Shown piece after piece: positions 1 to 15,543 of a stretch of 64,000 nucleotides of DNA (within the stretch, counting starts at the first letter, position 1; every line of letters begins with the position of its first letter). Origin of the DNA: Dermatophagoides farinae (lineage: Eukaryota > Arthropoda > Arachnida > Sarcoptiformes > Pyroglyphidae); contig NC_134680.1 of assembly GCF_024713945.1 (NCBI RefSeq), forward strand, positions 1,326,001-1,390,000. Reading direction: 5' to 3'. The position numbers and the translations under genes are program-made. The notes beneath the pieces are model-generated. The model was given only the letters and a program-made list of their open reading frames with translations, was not told the DNA's origin and did not search any database.

Positions 1-3000
1 TGTAAGTGTTGCAGAAGAACGAACCAAAAAAAAAAAAAAAAAAAAAGTTTAATTTCCTGTTGTTCATTTGCCGGGAATATTTTTCATCGATTAAATTCCG
101 ATGAGATTTTCGTTTATAATGGTGGTTGGTCGGTGATGAATTCAAATTCTTGAATGATGATGATGATGATAGGCAAAAGAAAAAAAATATTGGCAAGTTT
201 TTGCTGATGGTTCAATTAAAATGGTTAATAATAATCGATCGAATATTTGGGATTTTTGATTGGATCTGATTAAATTATTACCATGATTACATTTTTTTCA
301 TCATTTCTATATTGGAAACTTTAATTTTTGATTCATTTGTTTCTAAATAAAAAATGAAGATGACAAAGTACAAATTTCTGTGTCCGTATATGTTAGACAT
401 TGACATATCAACCACACACACACACATACAGAAATAATGATGAAACAATGGAAGAAAACTTGAAATTAAATAGAAAAAAAAATTTAGAAAATAATTTCAA
501 TAACAGGGGTGATAGAAACAATAGAATTTTCATTATTTCAATGAACTAGGAATATTGCTTTTTTTCTCCACATTTTTTGTTTTGTTTTTTATTGTCACAC
601 AACATGATGAACAGAATAATTTGGAATTGCTGCCAAGAGCAAAAAAAAACCAAATCAACAACAGAATGAATTGTTTTTTTTTGTGTCTGGTTTGCAAAAA
701 ATTTTCAGACTAAAACAACAAAAAACCTGAGAAATTAGAATTGAATTGAATGAATTCATTATGAATGACATGAATAATAATGAATTAATTGAGCTTCAAA
801 TGAATACGAATAAAATTAACGTTTGTTCAAAAAATGAAGAAAACAAAATCACCATGATTTCCTATTGTTGAATAAGGTATGATATATATACATTGCGTGT
901 CATACAACCATAGGTGGTATTAAAAGTCGAGCAATTTTTTTGTTGTTGTTGTTGTTGTTGTCACACGATTTTTTTGCACACTTTTAAGAAGAAAAAACAA
1001 ATCCGACAAGCATTCAAAATCTGAGTGAATCCAATGTGATTGATGGAAGACATTTATTTATTTTCAAGAAAAAAAAGAGAAAAAAAATTGATTATAAAAT
1101 AGACTGGGCGTTTGGGTGTGTTGTTTGTCATCATTGACATTGTATCGATGATCATCCGATTGTAATTTAGAAAAAATGAATGAATCAACGAATACTTTGA
1201 ACAAACATGGAAAAAAAATTATAATCGAAATATTTTTCGACCAGTATTCAATCCAATCAATCAAATCAAAACAAATCAAACACAACATTTCCTGATTATA
1301 ATGATCTTGCTCTCTGATCTGATCTGATCTAATCTGATCTGATTGATTGATGGATAATCGATTAATTTTCTCTGTTCATTTTACACATCTCACGCCGGGT
1401 TAATTTCTCATCATCATCATCATCATCTTCATTGAAATCATGTTCAAAGATTCATTAATTATAATTTTTTTTTTTTTTTTGGTTATCGATTGGGTACATT
1501 TTTATTTTTTTTAGTTTAGGTTTCCGTATTGAATGATTATAGCCAATATCAATGCGTGTGTGTGTGTAATAGTGAAGCGAGTAAGCGAAAAACAAATCAT
1601 CCGAATGGAAATGAAAAAAAAACAAAAAAAAAATTCGAGGTTATCGTATATCGGACGTTCGATCGCTTGTGATCGGTTGGTTAGTTGATTGGATGGTTAA
1701 TCGCTTTTTCACTGCTGTTCTGGTGAACAGCGACAAGAGAAAAAAACCTCAACGAAAATTAATTAACTCTTGCCAACATGGAAAAAAAATTCAGATGAGA
1801 AAAAAAAACAAAAACAAATTTAGCCAAAAACAGAATTGAATCAGCGAAAAAAAAACAAGAAAAAAAGGAGAAATTCAGCAACAGCCAAGATTAATGATCA
1901 TCATCAACAATAATCAACACCAACAACAACAAAAAAAAAATAGAAAATTCTGGTTGAAAACAAAACCAAAATAAAAAAAACACATTCCTCAAAATAAAAA
2001 TGGACAAAACACGGACCAATCAACCAAAAAAAAAAAAAAAACTGAAAAATAACGAAAAAAAAATCACTATAATCCTATTCATCATGTCAATGACATTTTT
2101 TGTTATGATTATATCGAGAATATGATGAAGGCAAATAAAATGAAATATTGGGCGCCTGAAAAATTCTAGTCAAAACATTCGACTTTTTTTCCTGATTGGA
2201 TCAATCATCGGTTTTTTTTTCACAATTTTTATTCTTCATTACAGTATACAAAAGTATAGTGGCGTGGATATATAATCAACATTTATTTTTGATCTGTTGC
2301 ACTATGTTCAGATCAATGACACAAAAACATAGCCTAACACAAAGTGATAGAAAGAATCTCTCTCTCTCTCTCTATTTCTCATTGAGGGTAAATGTCAAAG
2401 GTTATTTTGAAAGCAAAAGAAAAAAAAAGTCGACACATTCATTCATATGATTTCCATATGAATGATGAGGAAATAAAGATTTACAAATCATTGAATGTTT
2501 TTTTTTCTTAGGAATTTTATTTGAGAAACCAAAAAAACGATGCTAAAATCTAGTCTATCTACCCATCTATGTATATTATTCACATGGAAAAAAATCTTAG
2601 ATTTTTGAACAAAAAAAAAAAAAAAAAAGTTAGGAGATCGACAAAATGTCTTGAATCCAGAAAGATTTGATCACATTGTTTTGCCACCGATCATCAACAA
2701 AGCAATAGTATCCAACAAACATACATATTGGATTCTTTCGTTCTTTCTATGTGTTATAGTTATCAATGATAGTATGTCTCTAATTGAAAAAATAGCTGAC
2801 ACATTGGAATGTGCCAAACACACACACACACACACACACAAACACATACAAAACCCGCCAATCGAATGATGATGATGAAGCTAAAAAGTCAATGGCATTG
2901 TGAGTGGCACAAACAGTGAAACTAAGAATGTAAGAAAGACTAAGACTTGCAAAATGAAATGGCAAAAAAAAAAATTTTATTTTTTACCAGAAAATTTAAA

Positions 3001-3540
3001 CAAAAAAAAAAAAAAAAGAAGAAAAAGAAACGAAAATGGCAAATTTCTTTTCTTTTCCCATTCCACATTTTTCGGTTGAATCGAATGAAAATTAACAACA
3101 ACAACAACAAAAAATTCGAACCGGAAAAGTAAACGAAAACAAAAAAAAAAATATAAATTCTGTTCATTTTTTTCGAGGAAAAGAAAGCAAAAAAAAAACA
3201 ATAGCAATGATCATATATATATATATGGATGATGAAGAAAATATGTTTGACACTTATATAATGACAATAATAGTAGTGGTAATCAACAAACAATACAGAA
3301 GATCTGAATCAATTTTCAACAATTTTTTTTTCTGTTCCGTTCAAATCCATTATATTTTTTTTCAATATTTTCTCTCTCATTTCATCATCATCATCATCGA
3401 GTTAGAGAAGAGAAAAGCAAAAAAAAAAACTAAACGACAATAAAAAGCGATTCAATTAAACTTTGCCGAAAGAAACTTCAATAACGAAACGAAAGAGAAA
3501 GTTGATAAAAAAAAACGAAAAAGATTTTGCTACTTGATGG

Positions 3541-3571
<31 letters not shown>

Positions 3572-6500
3572 ACAGCCATAATAATATCATTTCATTTTAG
3601 TAGTGTAAATATAGAGTTTTATTTTTGTTGGTGATCCAAGATCTTCATAGATCTAGATAGATTCCATTCAGAAAGATATAAAAAGGAGAAAGGAAAGAAA
3701 AAAATTGTTCCAAGAACTAAAGATGTATGATGGTGTGTAACGGTTCTTTCATGTTATTATTATTATTGTTGTTGTTCGATTTCCTGTTATTATTATAAAT
3801 AGTATACCATTCTTATACATACTGGTGAACAATGGAACACTAGACAATGTGTATGTGTGTGTGTATATATTAAAGAAGAGAGTGTTTCTTTCCGATTTTC
3901 CGCCTTTTTTCAATATCATTTCAATTATAAAAACTAGTGAAAGAAAAATGAAATTTTATCCTGTATTCGTGGAATCAATATTTATTTCCATTATATTCCA
4001 TATAACCAACCAATCATCATCATCATGTTTGTTGTTGTTGTTATTATTATTACAATTGACAATCATAGCAAAAAAAAAAAAAAAAATCAAAAACCAAAAT
4101 ACAAGAATGTCATTGACAGACATGTGTGTCTGTAACGGAAAATATTGATTCTTAATGCATAGATTCTTCCATTTGCTTTTGTAGTGTTTGTAATTTTTGT
4201 TTTGTTTTGTTTTGGTGGTAAAAGGATTCCATACTGTGAATTATGAAATATTGATAATTCCGTCCATCACAACAAAAAAGTGTTGATTACGAAAAATAAA
4301 CTAAAAATTCCGATTCAAAAAAAAAAAAAAAATCTACGAATTGAATGATGGCAAGATTATTAAGAATCTTTTCTGCTTTTTAGTTTTTTTTTTTTTTTGG
4401 TTTTCTGGCTAAAAGTTGTTTTTTTTTTCACATACACAAAACTTTCAATTTCCGATACGGATGTATCTTTAAAATAATCTTTTATGTTTGTTGAGAAAAG
4501 AATGTGAAGAAGGAAATTCGTCAGTGATAGAATCCAAGAGTCAACAAAGAAAAGAGAAAAAATTGAAACGATGAGCAATGATAATAAGAACAAACAACAT
4601 AATAAACAACAACGACGACAACAATTTCGAAGAATTCCTAAATAATTCGAATGAATTGCCTTTTTTTTCCCTGATATTATTGCCATGACAATGATGATGA
4701 TCATTCTCATTATTATTATTATTATTATTATTATAGTCAAAATGATCATTATCTTCATCATAGGCAATAATAATAATCATTCAGTTACATCATCATCATC
4801 ATCATCATCATGACCAAATTGGTCAAAATTGTTTCGATCATCATTATCATCACAAAAACTATAGTGAAAATAGGAACAAATGAACAAATAACAACAACAA
4901 CAACAACAACAAGAGAAAAAAAACGAAAAGTTTCATAAACACAAAATTGAATTCAATTGAAAATTGTTTGAAAAACTTCATTTTATTCATTAAGCAACTT
5001 TTTTTGAACAATTTGGCGAAATAGTTGGAAATTTTTCAATCATGGAATCGAAAAAAATGTATTCATCATTGTTTTGGATGTTGATTTTTTGGTCTGGATG
5101 TTTGGCACGAAATAAGAATCCAATATATAGAACCAAAGAATGACATCATCATCATCATCACCATCAATTGTCTTCATTTTGATTCTGTCTGATGATGATA
5201 CTCATCGTTCAATGATGTTTGAAAATAATTACATAACATTCACATTTTGATTTCTAAATTGTGAATAGTAGCAACAGCCAAAGTTTAGTCTGATGATGTC
5301 AATAGTCGTTTCATTTTTTTTTATCTCTCAAGAGATTTTAGATTCTAAAAAACAAGTTTCGTTACCAGACGACCAAAAAAATAGATAATGTATATGAATG
5401 GATTGTGTGTGTGTGTGTGAGTGTGTGAAGATTGCTTAATTGACTCGCATTTGGGATCTGGTCCGTTAGTTAATTTGATTTTCTCTCTCTCTCTTTCTAT
5501 CAGATTTAAAATTTTTCTTTTTTTGCCATACTAATGGCCAAGTTCATTTGTTTGTTTGTCGAAGAATACAAGAATTACAAATGATTGCCTAACAACAGTG
5601 GCCAAGCAGAAAAAAAATCATTTATTTATTCGTTTTCAACACTTTGAATCAGTGGGAAAAAAAATAAATAAATCATTGAAATTAAATGACGAAAAAAATA
5701 AAAACAAACAAATGAATTGGAAAAAAAATCATTATATTGTATTTGAGGTTATTTTTTTTTTTTGCCAATTTCCGTAGAAAACTCAAACATCCAAACGTTT
5801 AATGATTGAAAATTATCAAGAATTTTGGAAATGAAAATAAAGGAACATGAGATGGGAATGATTCGCAGCCATTCAGTAGTAGTAGAATTTGTGTCTGTTC
5901 TAGGAATTCAATAATATAAACCAAGTTTAAGAAAAAACAATAAAAGAATTAACAAACACAAACACAAACACAAACACAACATGGATGGATAATGAAAAAA
6001 AATTTTTGTTTTTTTTTCACCAATTCATTTCAACATTTGTTTGGTGAATGTGTAATAAATAAATTCATTTTGTACATACATTTTCATTCTGATAAATGTT
6101 GTATATATGAATGAAATTGAATTTTTTTTTTATTTCTCATCATTATGATTACATCTTTTCCATTGTTGTTGTTGTTGTCTTTATTATGAAAGTAAAAGTA
6201 GATAGAAACAACCAGAACAAAACAATGAAAAAAAAGAATGAAAGAAACATGAATAAGAATTCCATACGATTTTTTCTTTTTTTATTTTTGTTTTATATAT
6301 TTATTCTCGTTTTTTTTTCTTTTTTCTATGTTTCACGTTTTCAATTTCACGATTCTCAACGAACAACACAATGACTAGAACTTTGTGATGAAGAAGAAAA
6401 AAAAGTCATCTTTTCCAGTAGCAAGAAAAAGGCCAAAAACAACAACAACAACAACAACAACAATATTCGATTCAGAAATCTAAGAGTCTATTCCCTTGAG

Positions 6501-7795
6501 CGTGATGCATACATTCATACTCAAAAAAAAAAAAAATATATATATATAACTTATTTACAACAAGTAAAATAGAATTTTTACATATATAGTCCACATACGC
6601 ACACACACACACAAACAGTGAATTTTCAACAAGATAACAACACGAGATTCACGAGTAACAAAAAAAAAAAAAAATGGAAATGAAATTGGAAAATATATAA
6701 GAAGAATAAAAAGAAATTGCTTAAATTAGATGAATTCATGCAAAAGAAAAACGAAACAAAACGAAACGAAACGTGAAAAAGTTAGAGTTCATTTCGATGA
6801 TTCATAGTAGATATAATAAAATCAATATATAAAAGATTTATTAGATAACCCCCTTTAGCCTTTAGTATGGATATATGCCATTTCATTTTAGCTGTTTTTT
6901 ATTCTCTATATAGAAAACATACAATTGTAAATAATTAGATCAACATTTCGGACACTCACACAGCAGGCATATATTTTCAATAAACTTTTACAAACGTTGA
7001 ACACACATTTATTTATTTCAATTTTTTTTAAACCCCCACACTACTTCTTTTCTTTTTCTGTTTGCTTTCAGTATTACAACAATAAACAGTTAGCAAAAAA
7101 AAAAAAAAAAAAACAGAATGGCCATCAAGAGCTGGAAAAATTTTGCTTGTTATCATCACCAATGCAGATATGGTCAAATATCAATAGCATCCATATTGTT
7201 ATTCAATGATAAAAATTCTATCGTCAATGAAATAACAAACAAATACATAAAAGATAAGCTTTATATATATGTGTGTGTGTGTGTGTATAGACACCTGAAT
7301 CGAAAAAATTATTATATGCCAATGTATGACTATCATCATCATAACCATCAAAACATAAAAGTTTATCATATAAATTTTTAAGTTGAAAATGGTACCGGTA
7401 TAACAAATAATGATCTGATGTAGAATAATCAATCAAATTTTTTTTTAAACGAAAAATAAAAAATAAATTAACCAAATTATTATAACCGTTTAATTGGTTA
7501 TAGTTATACCACAACCACCCACAACAAAAATGTTAACCTAAATAAATGGCAATCAATAATGGAAATGGGTTTGAAAACAAAACAAAAAAAAAAAAACTCA
7601 ATAATTATAAACATAGAATTCTTGATAATTCCACACAAAGAAAGGAGAAAAAAAATGAAAAATTCTTAATTTTCCACTTAACAAAAATTCACATTAATAG
7701 CAATAGAATGAAAAAAAAATTGGTGCAAACATGAAATGAATTTTATTTGATCAACATTTTTCGTACAATTCACACACAAAAAACAAACAAAAAAG
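1..7795. other. gene-free AT-rich stretch
   Basis: I see no supportable coding exon on either strand. All open frames here are built from A-runs, poly-K/poly-F tracts and microsatellite translations. Landmarks are TTG repeats near 938-960, CAA repeats near 3541-3575, ATT repeats near 4708-4735, and CA/TG runs near 411-428, 2818-2840 and 7270-7288. A slightly more balanced stretch lies at about 1640-1760 (CTGTTC-TGGT-GAACAG short palindrome near 1714-1730), but it has no splice sites or reading frame I can defend. It could be intergenic DNA or intron of a gene lying mostly outside the window. Confidence 0.6.
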
Positions 7796-9225
7796 ATGAG
7801 TGCAAAAAAAATTATTGAAAAATGGCTAAAACAAAATTCATTTGGTCAAACATTCAATCATTGGCTAAATGAACGTCATGAAAAATCATATAAAACGATT
7901 CGTCGATTATCGATCAATAGTATGGTGATATTAATCAGTTTATATATGTCGATCTATATCGATAATAATGATCCAAAATCATTTATGAACATGATTTTAT
8001 ATCCTAGCAAAACATTTCATATATTGATCATTGGTGATTGGCCACGTATTATTGCAATTATTTATTTATTACATGTTACATACGGCTTTTTTATCAATTA
8101 TATACGATATGTTTATAATTTTAATGAAAAATTTACATTAAAATTATTAACATTTGTATATTTAAAACCACAACAATTACGACAATCATCGATAATATCA
8201 TCAATACATTGTAATGATAAAACATTGAAACAAATAGATTATCTTGTTCATATTGCAGATATATGTCAATCCATTGGCATAATTGGTTGGAGTATGTGTG
8301 AATAAATGTTTCATTTTTTTTTTCATTTGAATATTCAATAAATAAAAACAATTTTTTTTTCTGTTGCAGCATTTTTATCATTAAAACTTTTACTTGTAGT
8401 CATCGTTTTGACCATTATCGAACCAAAAGGATTTATTGTATTAATTTATGATATTATTAATTGTTTTATTGTAACCTATACTATTCGTTATGCGATTGCA
8501 ACATCATTTTTCATTCATTTTAATATGATTATTATTGTGGTTTATATAAGTAATTGTTTTCATATAATTAATCGATCGTTATCAATTTTTAATAAAACCA
8601 ACAATAATAATAATAATAATCGTTACGAATCGATGATTGAATTTATTCACCATCATAATGATCTTTGTCGATGGATATCAAAAATTGATTTATATTTTGG
8701 AATATTTCATATTGTAACATTATCAATACATTTACCAATCATTGTATTATCGGTGAATGCATTATTATCATTGAAATCATTATTTGTTTGGCGTTCAATA
8801 TTATTATCCATTGTAACAATCATTGAGATGTTTATACTGTTATCAACAATGGCATTGATGATACCAATCAATCAATATGCAATGGCTGGACGATTACCAT
8901 TTTATTCATGTTTAACACGTGGTGGTGGTGGTTTTTTCTATAGATGTGGTTTACAGGGACGAAGAAATTATCCACGTGGATTATATTCATTCATACGTTT
9001 TCAGTTGAAATGTCAAAATTACCTGGAACGTTTTGCATCACGTTACATCGATATCGGTATACATATTAGATCACATTGTATTACACATGCAAATTTTTGG
9101 AATGTAAGTGTTTTTTTTCATTTTGAATTTGTTCATTTTTTAACAACTAATTTAATTCACATTTACAGTTTATTCTCATCTATGTTAGTTATTTTCTACT
9201 TGTTTATAAAACTCTATATTGTTGA
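7796..9225 (+). CDS. gustatory-receptor-like seven-pass membrane protein
   Basis: I join three exons, 7796-8291, 8370-9103 and 9169-9225, into 428 residues. The introns have clean GTATG...TGCAG and GTAAG...TTACAG borders in phases 1 and 0. The chain is rich in I/L/F/Y/V and shows about seven hydrophobic segments: one near residue 40, one near 80-100, several through exon 2, and the last encoded by the short final exon (FILIYVSYFLLVYKTLYC). Length, a basic loop before the last segment (RFQLKCQNYLERFASRY), a middle stretch containing LCRWISKIDLYFG, and a small last exon carrying the final membrane helix all fit the arthropod gustatory receptor fold, a ligand-gated cation channel in sensory neurons. 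The canonical TYhhhhhQF motif is absent; the equivalent position reads IYVSYFLLVYK. The start is the first ATG of an open frame, preceded by an A-rich leader. The intron joins are well supported; the family assignment is by pattern only, and another insect-like 7TM family is possible. Confidence 0.6.
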
Positions 9226-12200
9226 TGGTAAAAAGAGATGTGTTCGGCAAAAAACACATCTGAAGAAAAAAATCCAAGTTGAAAACCAGAAAACTAACCT
9301 TAACGAAATCATCAACACCATGTCATGTAATGTCGTCATGTCATGTAATGTTTTTTTTGCATTATGACACGAAAACATGACATGATGACAGCTAACAACA
9401 TTATGTAAACATCACCAAAAAAAAAGTTATATAATAATAAAAATGAAGATAGAGAAAAAAAATGTTTTTGACCAAAAATTTTCTTTTCACAATTTTAAAA
9501 TATTAATAAAATAAAATTTTACAAGTTTCATTGAACTTTTGAATACGCATGGGCAATGAAAAAAAAACAAATTTTTGATCAGTGATAAAAAAAAATTCAT
9601 TCATTCGATTCCGATCTAATCAAAGTATTTTGACAGTCAATAATAATAAGGATGATGATGGTGATGATTATTCATTATTACGTCATTATCACAATAAGCA
9701 TTGAAAGAGAGAGAGAAAAAAAAATCTGTCTGTGAGGAAAAAACTTTCCTTTCACATTTTTTTTTTTTTTTTTTTTTTTGATGAGTGAATGGATGAAAAA
9801 AAAGGATAACGAACGAAAATTGGCCATCATCATCATCATCAATCATTTGATCGATCATCACCGATTTGTTCGGCAGACAGGAGAAAAAACTTTTTTTTTC
9901 CCATCATCAAATCAATACAATCAGAAAAAAATAATAAATCAGACAGTGAGAGAATTCAATGTGAATGAAAAAAACAACAATGGATGTGTGAAAATGGAAA
10001 TTATTACACACACGTTTATAATTTGGGAGCCAAAATGAAAACAGGGAATAAAAAACAATGACAGATGAGAGATGGTGTTATTTCCAAACAAAAACCAAAC
10101 CAACAACAAACGTTAATTGTCACATTGTTTATTTTGTTTTCGAAAATTGCATAGAAAACATGACATGGAAATTCTGCTTACCTAGATAGATATAGAAAAG
10201 AGACAAAAAAAGAGAGAAAAAAAGTTTAATTTTAGCTGTCAAAATAACACAAAATAAAATGAAATGAAATAAATCTAATCATGATGATAAAAAAAGGGTC
10301 GAAAAACGCCCACACTGTTGTTGTTGTTGTTGTTGTTTTGGTACCTGATTTCAAATTACAACTTTAGCTTAGAAATAATACAATACCTGGATTGTAGTCA
10401 GGACAAAAATAAAATCTAAATGCAATCTAAAAACATAAAAAAAAACTAAATGATAATGACAATGAATGAATCTAAATCTAAATGGTGTCTAAATAGTAAT
10501 CAACCAAGAACAAACACAAACACACAAACATTTGTGAAAAGCATACAAACGATGTTTGATAATGGATCGATTTCGGTATATGTGTGTGTGTGTGTGTGCG
10601 TGTGTGTGTTTCAGACAAACACATTTCAAATGGAGCAAAAAAAAAACAAAAACAAAAACAAAAAAAACAGACCAAATTGTCAAATGAATATAGAGGAAAA
10701 AAAATAACCTCTCTGGTAAATAACATTTTCGATTCTATTTAGCCAATCATTGTAGTAGTCATCGCCATTCACACCAACAACGATTGACAATTTTCAGATG
10801 TAATTAGGTGTAACAACAACAACAACAACAACAACAAAAACAACCAGAGAAAAAAAATCATTTTCACATTCATTTCATTTACCATTTCGATTCTTATATT
10901 TTTTTTTCTTTTTGCCAATTTCCAAAAAGAGAGAAAAAAAAACTCAACATTATCTACATTTTGGTTACATTAATACTCAAACACACACACACACACACAC
11001 AAATATAGAGAGAGATCCTGGAACAGAATTCATTCCAGATTTCTTGTTATATACATTGTGTGTGTGTGTGTATGTACCAAAAAAAAGACCAAAATGAACA
11101 ATGGAACCTAATTCTAAATGGGCCCTGTTCAATTATTATTATTCACACCACCACCACCACCAATAGTGATATAATTGGATCTATTTTTTCTGGTTTTCTT
11201 CATCCACTTTCATTTGTGTGTGTGTGTGTGTGTGTTTGATTAGAATATCCACAAACTTGAAGAAAATCACTTCTTTGTCTCGAATGAAAATGATGGTGGT
11301 GGTTGGTGAGAAAATGCAGAGCTTATATCTTGAAAAAAGGAAAAAAAAATTTCGACACTTATTTCCAATGAAAATGACAACTGAACGGCTGTTTTATTTC
11401 ACTTTTTTTTTGGTACAATTCTTGGCAAAAATAATAAAAACCAGAGATAAAAATAACAACAACAACAACAAAAAACAGAAATGGAATCGAAATTGCAATC
11501 AATTGGAATTGGAAAAAAAGCTTTTTTTCTCATCTTAATCATCATCATCATCATGGAACGAATGATTAGATCGTTTTTCTGGAATTTTTGGAATAAAATT
11601 CAATCGTTTTTTTTGATGATGATGATGATGATGAATCAAAAGTTGAAACTTTAAATTTAAATTTTTTTTCCTTTTTAGTTATCAAATCAAATAACTGTTT
11701 GGTTAAGTTGAAAATGTCACATATGTGATTTAAACAAATTGTTCACAATCTTTAATCTTTGATTATCGATAAATGAATGGATTGAATGTATGCAATTATA
11801 TTGAAAATGTTTTCCAACAAACGAAAAAAAAAACGATAATGAACATGAATAAAGATTTTAGTAGGTCCCTGGATAATGATGATAGAAAATTTTTGAAAAC
11901 GAAAAAAAAATCTAATTATAAAGAACGACTTCCGTTTTCCGTTGACCAGAAACAATCTAAAAAAAAACAAACTATATATGTATATATATTGGAACGGAAA
12001 TTGGATTGTTGATTCATACACATACACACACATTGAGATTGTTGTTTATTTATTTTTTTTATCATTTTGAAAACCCAATAGATAATAGAAAACATGTTAG
12101 TTCAAAAAAAAAAAAAAAAAAAAATGACAATTACAAACTAAAACAGACAAATGAATGAATGAATGAATAAAATAATAAGTGTGATAATCATAATGATGAT

Positions 12201-15200
12201 GATGATGATCATCATAATCATAACAATTATTGTCACCATTATCGACAACATCACGAATTGTAATGATAATGATGATTATTATCATTATAACAATGGTATA
12301 AATCTAATTCAACTTTTTCAACAACAACAACAACAAAAATTTTTTATTCGAATCAGTAAAAAATTACATATTTTGGATATCATCAAGAAGCGATGAATAT
12401 TATGAATCACGAAACTTAACATACATTCTTATCAGTAAAAGATTTTTTTGAAAACAAAAGAAAAGATAAAATCATTCAAAATTTTTTGGGTTAAACCATA
12501 TGATGATAAGAAGATTCGATAATGGGTTATCATCATCATCATCATCATCATCGTCGTCATTAGCATAACCATTGAATCATTCAACAACAATCAAATCAAA
12601 AGATTAAAAACATCAAGAAAATCAAGGATTGGCTAAACTTTAATACAAAAAATGATAGTGATTCAAAATTGTTGCAAACCAGGCAAACAAACAAAACAAA
12701 ACAAAAAAATCTTGATCTTGACCACACAAATGAAGCTGAGTGGAATAATAATGATGATTTTTAAGATTCCGGAAGTGTATTCAATCTCAACGAATTGGTT
12801 TTTCCGGTATTTTTTTCCATTCATGTAACTAATATATGTGTGGCTCTTATCATCATCATCATCATCATCATTTTCTTTTTTTTTGCATGTTGCAAAAATA
12901 AAAATTTTTCATTTAATTTTTTTTTTATACACATAATAGTTACATCCAATTTGATTTGTATCAACCAGGCAATACAATTTGTAATCAACAAGAGACAGAA
13001 TGAACTAGAAAATGTTTTTATTCAATGGATCAATCATCAAATGATGATGATTATCCATAATCAACTATCACCATTATTCGTGATGTTGAATTGTATTGCA
13101 TTTCATCGTATGGTGTTTATCATTTTACCGGTGGGTCAAACACGATCTATCCGATATTAAACACATCATGATGATGATGATGATGATGAGAATCACGAAT
13201 GAAAATCCACTTAATGATGATTATTAAGAGTTAATTAGATGTATATAAAATTATTTACACACACACATACATACACACTAAACCATTGAATGAAAACTCA
13301 GGTGATGAATAAAATAATACCTGCCAGGCTTGTTAAAGTTAAAATCAAAACACAACGGAACAAGAATGGCAAAAAAAAATCAAAGTCAAATCATTTCTAC
13401 AGTTTGTTGTACCTATTCTTACTTTACCATTTCCTCGGTGTTCAAATGTTTGTAGAAAAGAGTGGAAAAAAACATTTTTGATAATGCTTTGGGTAGTTGG
13501 TATGTTTTTCTTGTTATTATTGTTGATAATTTTAACAAAAGTCAAGTCATAAAAAAATAACTAAAGAATTTGCACCATTTATTCCTGGATACATCATCAT
13601 TATATCAACACCATTATATTAATCAATGAGGAGGTGGACTTGTATCCAGGATTGTGGCAACAACAACAACAACAACAACAAAAAACGAAGATTCGTGACT
13701 CTGTAAATCCAAACAAACAAGCAAAAAAAAACTGCTCCAATAATAACACAAGCACACTTGGAAAGTTTTTTTGGAACCAAGAAAAAAAATGAACTTGCAT
13801 CGACAAACAAACAAGCAAACAAGAAAAAAAAATTCGTCTTTGGATCAAGAATATAATAATAATATATACAATGAACAATGTGGATACTCGAACTAGATGA
13901 AAGTTTGATGATGATGATGTTCCTTTGGGGTTCTGTTATTCCTCGTTATTATCACGAAAGAGAAAAAAAAAACAAACCAAACAACATAAGTCCATGAAGA
14001 AAAACGTAAGAATAGAGAAAAAACATGAATTATAGTGGAATGAATGAATCGAATGTGATGGACGAATCATCATCATCATCATCATCCATCAATCGATATA
14101 TCGATTCTGGATTTTATTTTTTTTTTTTGTTAGTTGTTCAATCGAATTCCAAATTTTGATGTTGTATTTAGCGGTCATTTATGTAATAGCAAATAAAAAA
14201 AAATTTCTAGATTGTAATAATGTTCCAGGATCGAACACACACACACACTTGTGGGGATAAAATAACTACATTAATTTTTTACTACTACAAATCATCGATT
14301 ATTGTGTCGACCTTTTTTTCTGCGTAATGGATCGAGTTGTTGGATCACAAAGATTTGTTGTTCGTTTCGATTAACGCAATGTCACCATGATCGAAAACAA
14401 AAACAAAATCATTATTGTCCACTACATTTGGAAAATAAATAATTTATATCATATTATATGTGAAAATCAAAAACAAAATAACCCATCAACGATTGACCAC
14501 CAGAATCGAAAACCAAACACCAAAATGGATTTCAACAAAAAAAACAAACAAACAATTCTTTCATTAAATGATTGGAGCTGGGACCAGAGGACTATGAGGA
14601 TTGTTTCAGGAGAAACATGAAAAAAAAAACAAAAACAAAAAAAAATCTAGTCAAGGAATGAAAAAAAAACTTTGATAATCGATCCACACACACATAGCAG
14701 AATCTGAATAGTGAGAAGAAAGACATTGACAAGTTTGAAAAGTTAATCGAGAAAAACGATGCTTTTCTAGCAAAACAAACAAAACAAGTTTGAATAGAAA
14801 ATTCCCACACAAAGAATTGGTGGCCATACGAAAAAAAACAAAGTTCCAAAAGTGAAAAAAAACCATATCAGCATGAACAAACGTTTATAAAATCGAACCT
14901 AGATGATAAATGGCAGTATATACAGACACAAAAATACATTATCAACATTGAAACAGAAAATTTCATACATTCAACATTTAAAACACTGAAAATGAATGAA
15001 GGATAAAAAAAACTTATAGAATCACAAGTGTCAAATGATACTACTACTATCGAAATGTCAATGTTTTTATGATGATGGCTAGTTTGCAAATACATTACAC
15101 ACACACATACACAGAATATTCTTGTGAAAAGATGATGATACTGTCTAATATTTTGTTTAAAAAAAAGGGAGTTGTGTTTCTATAGTGAAATTTTCAAATT

Positions 15201-15543
15201 TCTTTTTGTTTCCTTTCATTCTTAATTCATTTTTTTTAACAATGGTTTTCATTGGTAATTTTTTTTCCCCAAAAGGATATCAGGTTTTATGGTTTTATAT
15301 TTGAATCAGTGAATCATCATTGAATATAATGACAGAATGAAAAATCTTTGCACAAATGGTAGTTATAATAGAAAGAATTCTGAAGAAGAATTTCACATTT
15401 CACTTTTTTCTTCACAAATATCTTAGAATAACGATATTGGATCACTACTTTTCTGGATATGATGGTAATCATTATTATCACTATCATCATCATCATCATT
15501 TTATAATTTTTGTTGATAACAGAATTCGATATCAATGTGATTG

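Noticed and set aside
1710-1735. CTGTTC-TGGT-GAACAG palindrome as a hormone-receptor element
   Set aside because: Half-sites are everted and spaced by four, not the known arrangement; no gene start is adjacent.
9726-10040. Plus/minus frames around long T-run
   Set aside because: Frames arise from T/A-runs and ATC repeats only.
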